DNA from: Acidobacteriota bacterium
Lineage (GTDB): Bacteria; Acidobacteriota; Blastocatellia; RBC074
Assembly (NCBI GenBank): GCA_013140935.1
Contig: JABFSD010000304.1
Coordinates: forward strand, 1-7,606
DNA length: 7,606 bases
Reading direction: 5' to 3'
In this document: positions 4,607 to 7,606 of the stretch, one piece after another
Numbering within the stretch: the first letter of the stretch is position 1
Layout: each line of letters starts with the position of its first letter
Program-made: the position numbers and the translations under genes
The notes under the pieces: model-generated
What the model was told of the DNA's origin: nothing
Database searches by the model: none
What the model saw: only the letters and a program-made list of their open reading frames with translations

Positions 4607-5356
4607 TCATTTGCGTGGTTTTTTCAGCACGAGGTTGGCGTTCCAGGCGTAACGTTGCAACGGCGGAATGCGGCGAAACAGTTGCTGATCTATGCCGTGC
4701 AACAGATTGGTGAACGCCATACGCCGCACGACTTTGCCCAACGGCGCAAAGGCCAGCGTCATCAGGTTGTAGTAACGAACATCTACGTCGGCAAAGTAAC
4801 GACGCATCAACGCGAGGTCATCCATCGTCAATGGATGTTCGTCAGGTGTGCGCATGTTGGGCGTCAGCAGGCGATAGAGATTGATGATCGGATTATGTCC
4901 CAGCGGTTCGAGGAAGATGGCTTGGCCGTTGGGCTTGAGCGTGCGCGCCAGTTCCGACAAGGCGCGGTCAAGATTCAAGTGATGCAAGATGCCTGCGCCG
5001 TAAATCAAATCATAGGTGTTATCGGCGAAGGCCATTTGTTCGGCGTTCATTACGCTGAAGGGAATGTCGTAGCCCTTTTCTTTGGCATCGAGCCGCGCGG
5101 TTTGTACGGCGACTTCTGAAATATCAATGCCGTTCACTCTGCCGCCGATTTTCGTCAGGCCAATTGTATAACCGCCAATGCCGCAGCCGTATTCCAACAC
5201 GTCTTTGCCGGGCGTCTGTTCCCAGATGAAGCCGCGATAAAAATCCCAGCAGGGTTGCGTGATGCCGTAATACTTCGCAATACCGGCGCGGGAATTATTG
5301 CTATAGGTGCTGTCGTGAAAGTTCTGTTCACGCTGCAAACGTTCTTCGGACTGCAC
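4607..5356 (-). CDS. Class I SAM-dependent methyltransferase
   Basis: A 249-residue cytoplasmic protein with one Rossmann-type methyltransferase domain (Methyltransf_11/25 style). Motif I is VLEYGCGIGGY (53-63), the SAM-binding loop. GIDIS (76-80) carries the acidic ribose-binding residue. NAEQMAFADNTYDLIYG (104-120) is motif II, AGILHHL (121-127) follows, and LKPNGQAIFLEP (140-151) is post-motif. The C-terminal third (LGHNPIINLYRLLTP...) is a substrate-specific cap. The start is GTG 5356 with GAGG five bases upstream. Acceptor substrate unknown; related proteins act on small molecules, lipids or quinones, and nothing here decides. It begins 66 bases after the transporter stop on the same strand, so co-transcription with it is possible. 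The purC gene follows after a gap containing purC's own promoter candidate. Confidence 0.92.
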   Translation of the reverse strand: MQSEERLQREQNFHDSTYSNNSRAGIAKYYGITQPCWDFYRGFIWEQTPGKDVLEYGCGIGGYTIGLTKIGGRVNGIDISEVAVQTARLDAKEKGYDIPFSVMNAEQMAFADNTYDLIYGAGILHHLNLDRALSELARTLKPNGQAIFLEPLGHNPIINLYRLLTPNMRTPDEHPLTMDDLALMRRYFADVDVRYYNLMTLAFAPLGKVVRRMAFTNLLHGIDQQLFRRIPPLQRYAWNANLVLKKPRK

Positions 5357-5371
5357 AGATACCTCGTGAAT

Positions 5372-5412
5372 ACTGGTAAGCTACAGGGGTTGCTGAAACA
5401 AAACCTACCAGT
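5372..5412 (-). repeat. Inverted repeat in the transporter-methyltransferase gap
   Basis: ACTGGTA (5372-5378) pairs with TACCAGT (5406-5412); inside, GGTT and AACC can extend the fold. It sits between the transporter stop and the methyltransferase ribosome site. With no T-run it is more likely a leader or processing hairpin than a terminator. Confidence 0.3.
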
Positions 5413-5422
5413 TAAAAATGCC

Positions 5423-6667
5423 TCAAGCCGTTTCGCGTATGAGTGGTTCAGTGGGATCAATGCGCCAAAAGAAAATTGCACTCACGAACAGGAGAAACGC
5501 CATCGGATAAAGGGGAGCGTTGTAGTTGTTGTTGAACCAAACCACTAAGTAACCAAAAATGACCGAAGAGGCAAATGATCCGACCTGCCCGGCCATATTC
5601 ATCGTGCCGCCGACCGTGCCGGCATATTTCTTTCCCACGTCCATGCAAATCGCCCACGAAGCGGGCAACATACAATCCATGCAACCGTAACCCAGCGTGA
5701 GAAAGAAAACCGCCATATATTTGCTGCCCGTCATTGCCGCCAGCAACATCATCACTGCTGAGAGCGCCAACCCTGTTACTCCCAGGGCGCGCCGACCGAA
5801 TTTCAAGCCGTGTTTTTGTACGAGCCTATCGCTCAACCATCCGCCGAAAAGGTTGCCGCAAGCGCCAGCGATGAAAGGCAGCGACGAAAGATATTTCATC
5901 TCGTTTTCAGTTAGCCCGCGCCCCTTTTGCAAATAGGTATGCAGCCACGACAGGTAAAAATAACTCCCCCAGCAATAGGTGTGGTACATCAACATGATCT
6001 TCCACAGATTCCAACTTCGTAACGCCTCGCCCCAGGGCAAACCGTGCGCGACGTTCTGACTGGTCTCGCCGATTTCTGATAGTTCTTTGTCTGAAATGTT
6101 TGGTTGCTGTTTGGGCGTATCCCGATACCACCAATACCAGACGATGGCCCAAATCACACCGATTACGCCGAAGGCGAGAAACGAAGCGCGCCAGCCGTAA
6201 ACCTGTTGAATCGGTACGACGAGCAACGGCGAAATCGCGCCGCCCAGCCGCGAAGCCATCCACACCACCGATTGCGCTGTCGCGCGCTCTTTCAACGGAA
6301 ACCAACGTGACACTACCGAAGCCGAGTTCGGATAAGCTCCGGCCTCGCCCGCGCCGAACATAAAGCGCACCAACAGCAACATCGCGAAGCCCGACACCAT
6401 GCCCGTCAGCGAAGTGAACAGCGACCACCAGATCACGATGCGCATCAGGATGGCGCGCGCTCCCAGCCGGTCGCCCATCGCGCCTGCCGGAATTTCAAAA
6501 ATGGCATAAGACAAAGTGAAAGCGCCTACGACCCAACCCCACATCTGCGGCGAGATGCCGAGTTCGCTTTGCATGCGCGGCCCTGCGACCGAAATGCACA
6601 CGCGGTCGAGATAGGTGATGATCGAGAGAAAGAACAGCAAAATCAGTACACGATGGCGATACTTCAT
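5423..6667 (-). CDS. MFS transporter, anion:cation symporter (ACS) type
   Basis: A 414-residue inner-membrane protein with about 12 hydrophobic segments, the normal MFS size. The N-terminus MKYRHRVLILLFFLSIITYLDRVCISVA carries the YLDR-x-x-I-S-x-A pattern after helix 1 that is typical of ACS permeases (hexuronate, galactonate, glucarate and related acids). MFS motif A appears as GDRLGARAIL (65-74) between helices 2 and 3 and is echoed in the second half as GWLSDRL (276-282). RFMFGAGEAGAYPNSASVVSRWFP (101-124) is a hallmark of this branch. A cytoplasmic loop at about 181-220 joins the halves. Transport of an organic acid with H+ or Na+ is the family expectation; the substrate cannot be read here. 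ATG 6667 fits the family start, though no good ribosome site precedes it. Divergent from the LRR gene. Confidence 0.93.
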   Translation of the reverse strand: MKYRHRVLILLFFLSIITYLDRVCISVAGPRMQSELGISPQMWGWVVGAFTLSYAIFEIPAGAMGDRLGARAILMRIVIWWSLFTSLTGMVSGFAMLLLVRFMFGAGEAGAYPNSASVVSRWFPLKERATAQSVVWMASRLGGAISPLLVVPIQQVYGWRASFLAFGVIGVIWAIVWYWWYRDTPKQQPNISDKELSEIGETSQNVAHGLPWGEALRSWNLWKIMLMYHTYCWGSYFYLSWLHTYLQKGRGLTENEMKYLSSLPFIAGACGNLFGGWLSDRLVQKHGLKFGRRALGVTGLALSAVMMLLAAMTGSKYMAVFFLTLGYGCMDCMLPASWAICMDVGKKYAGTVGGTMNMAGQVGSFASSVIFGYLVVWFNNNYNAPLYPMAFLLFVSAIFFWRIDPTEPLIRETA

Positions 6668-6833
6668 AGTCGTTCTGCGAGCGTCGAATGGTTGATGGAA
6701 CTGCTTGAGAAGGAATTTATATCGGAACTGTATGACAAAGCCGCGAAATGGTCTACATTAAGCCCGCACGTTTCATCACATCGCAGTATTCAACCCCACA
6801 ATCCGCTGTACCACCTTTCGCATAGGAGTTGGA
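6668..6833. other. Divergent spacer between the transporter and LRR genes
   Basis: 166 bases that must drive both genes. A -10-like TATAAA on the minus strand (6721-6716) lies about 50 bases before the transporter ATG but lacks a matched -35. On the plus strand TTGATG (6692-6697), 17 bases, ATTTAT (6715-6720) is a weak candidate for the LRR gene. The two candidates overlap, so they would compete if real. Confidence 0.3.
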
Positions 6834-7606
6834 ATGTCCCTGGATCTGACCCTGACCGCTGCGGGTACGCTTGATTTGTCCTGGCAGGAGCTAACCGAAC
6901 TGCCCGACCTGCGTCCCCATCGTCATTCGCTGCGTGAGCTTTGGCTGGATGGTAATCACTTAACCTCACTGCCCGCGTGGTTCGGCGAACTCACCGCGCT
7001 TGAGGTCTTACACCTTGAGCAAAACGAGATGCAGTCCTTGCCCGATTCATTGGGCGAACTCACGCAACTTAAAACGCTCAGATTGTATAGCAACCGCCTG
7101 AGCGAATTGCCGCGTAGCGCCGCGCGCCTAACGCAATTGACCGACCTGAGCCTCGGTCATAATCGTTTCACCAAAGTTCCGCCCGCCATCTGGCAATTCA
7201 CGCAACTCAAGTCGCTTAACTTGGCTGAGAATCAACTGGCGCTGATTGCCGAAGACCTCGCCGCCTTGATCGAACTCGAAATGCTCGACCTCGGTCACAA
7301 CGCGCTCGTGGCTTTGCCGCGCGCGCTCGGCGGCTTATCGAAACTGCGTCAAGCGCTTTACGTTCACAACAACCGCTTGCTCAAACTGCCGACCGAGGTT
7401 TTTGATCGTCTGGCGGGGCTGCGTTATTTCAACGCGTCGAACAACCAACTCACAGCCTTGCCCGACACGATTGGCGGCTTGCGCGCATTACAGGAATTGC
7501 GCCTCTCCGGCAATCAACTCGCAGCCTTGCCCGACAGCATCGGCGCGCTGTCAAACTTGCGCGAATTGCATCTGACGGAAAACCGTTGGACGCAATTGCC
7601 CGACAC
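6834..7606 (+). CDS. Leucine-rich-repeat protein (3' end beyond window)
   Basis: Open from ATG 6834 to the window edge (257 complete codons). AGGAG (6824-6828) lies five bases before the ATG, an excellent ribosome site. After a short N-terminal part (1-31, with a capping LDLSWQELTELPDL) come ten tandem leucine-rich repeats starting at residues 32, 55, 78, 101, 124, 147, 170, 195, 218 and 241. Most are 23 residues of the form LxxLxLxxNxLxxLPxxIGxLx, the bacterial LPx type (COG4886-like). Repeat 5 has lost the LP (LIAED) and repeat 7 is 25 residues long (FDRLA insertion). There is no signal peptide, so it is probably cytoplasmic. Such repeats bind proteins; a catalytic domain (GTPase, kinase or ligase) may follow outside the window. 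Repeats 8 and 9 are almost identical in DNA, indicating recent repeat expansion. Confidence 0.96.
   Translation, partial: MSLDLTLTAAGTLDLSWQELTELPDLRPHRHSLRELWLDGNHLTSLPAWFGELTALEVLHLEQNEMQSLPDSLGELTQLKTLRLYSNRLSELPRSAARLTQLTDLSLGHNRFTKVPPAIWQFTQLKSLNLAENQLALIAEDLAALIELEMLDLGHNALVALPRALGGLSKLRQALYVHNNRLLKLPTEVFDRLAGLRYFNASNNQLTALPDTIGGLRALQELRLSGNQLAALPDSIGALSNLRELHLTENRWTQLPD

Noticed and set aside
4601..5119. 172-codon plus-strand frame opposite the methyltransferase
   Set aside because: Shadow of a gene with clear SAM-binding motifs on the other strand.
5907..6428. 173-codon minus-strand frame within the transporter gene
   Set aside because: Out-of-frame shadow with Arg/Gly/Val-rich composition and no domain.
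3561..6667. A single biosynthetic operon of transporter, methyltransferase and purC
   Set aside because: Gaps of 66 to about 137 bases, a private purC promoter candidate and no shared pathway; same-strand order alone is weak evidence.

Overview
The window looks like ordinary bacterial chromosome, most likely from an Acidobacteriota-type organism (Blastocatellia-like). That assignment is an inference from the style of the stand-alone Fis-type regulator, the LRR protein and the loosely packed single-gene units; no marker gene settles it. There are no phage, IS or CRISPR elements.

Layout. The left edge cuts into an RluE-type 23S rRNA pseudouridine synthase (+, ends at 545). A low-gene stretch of about 1.4 kb follows. 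It holds two small, basic, mutually homologous proteins of unknown function, transcribed away from each other (756-971 on the minus strand, 1536-1730 on the plus strand). Between them lie 564 bases with no credible gene but a nearly back-to-back chain of perfect or near-perfect hairpins (1190-1352). The second small gene ends in a good intrinsic terminator. Next come five phased 10-bp repeats, a well-matched sigma70-like promoter with an inverted repeat over its -10, and a Gfo/Idh/MocA oxidoreductase (1936-2958, +). Only 11 bases beyond its stop, in convergent orientation, is the 3' end of a tRNA-Gly(CCC) gene with encoded CCA.

The next block runs on the minus strand. In transcription order it is an ACS-type MFS transporter (6667-5423), a class I SAM methyltransferase (5356-4607), SAICAR synthetase PurC (probable start 4469, end 3561), a 93-residue Fis-type helix-turn-helix protein (3387-3106) and the tRNA-Gly. 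Gaps of roughly 60-175 bases and a private promoter candidate before purC argue for several transcription units rather than one tight operon. No shared pathway links the transporter, methyltransferase and purC. On the right edge a leucine-rich-repeat protein starts at 6834 (+) and runs out of the window, divergent from the transporter.

Most of the window is housekeeping or common metabolic genes. The parts worth a second look are the divergent small-protein pair with its structured spacer, the phased-repeat/operator region before the oxidoreductase, and the 5' stem-loop in the purC leader, which also decides the purC start codon.
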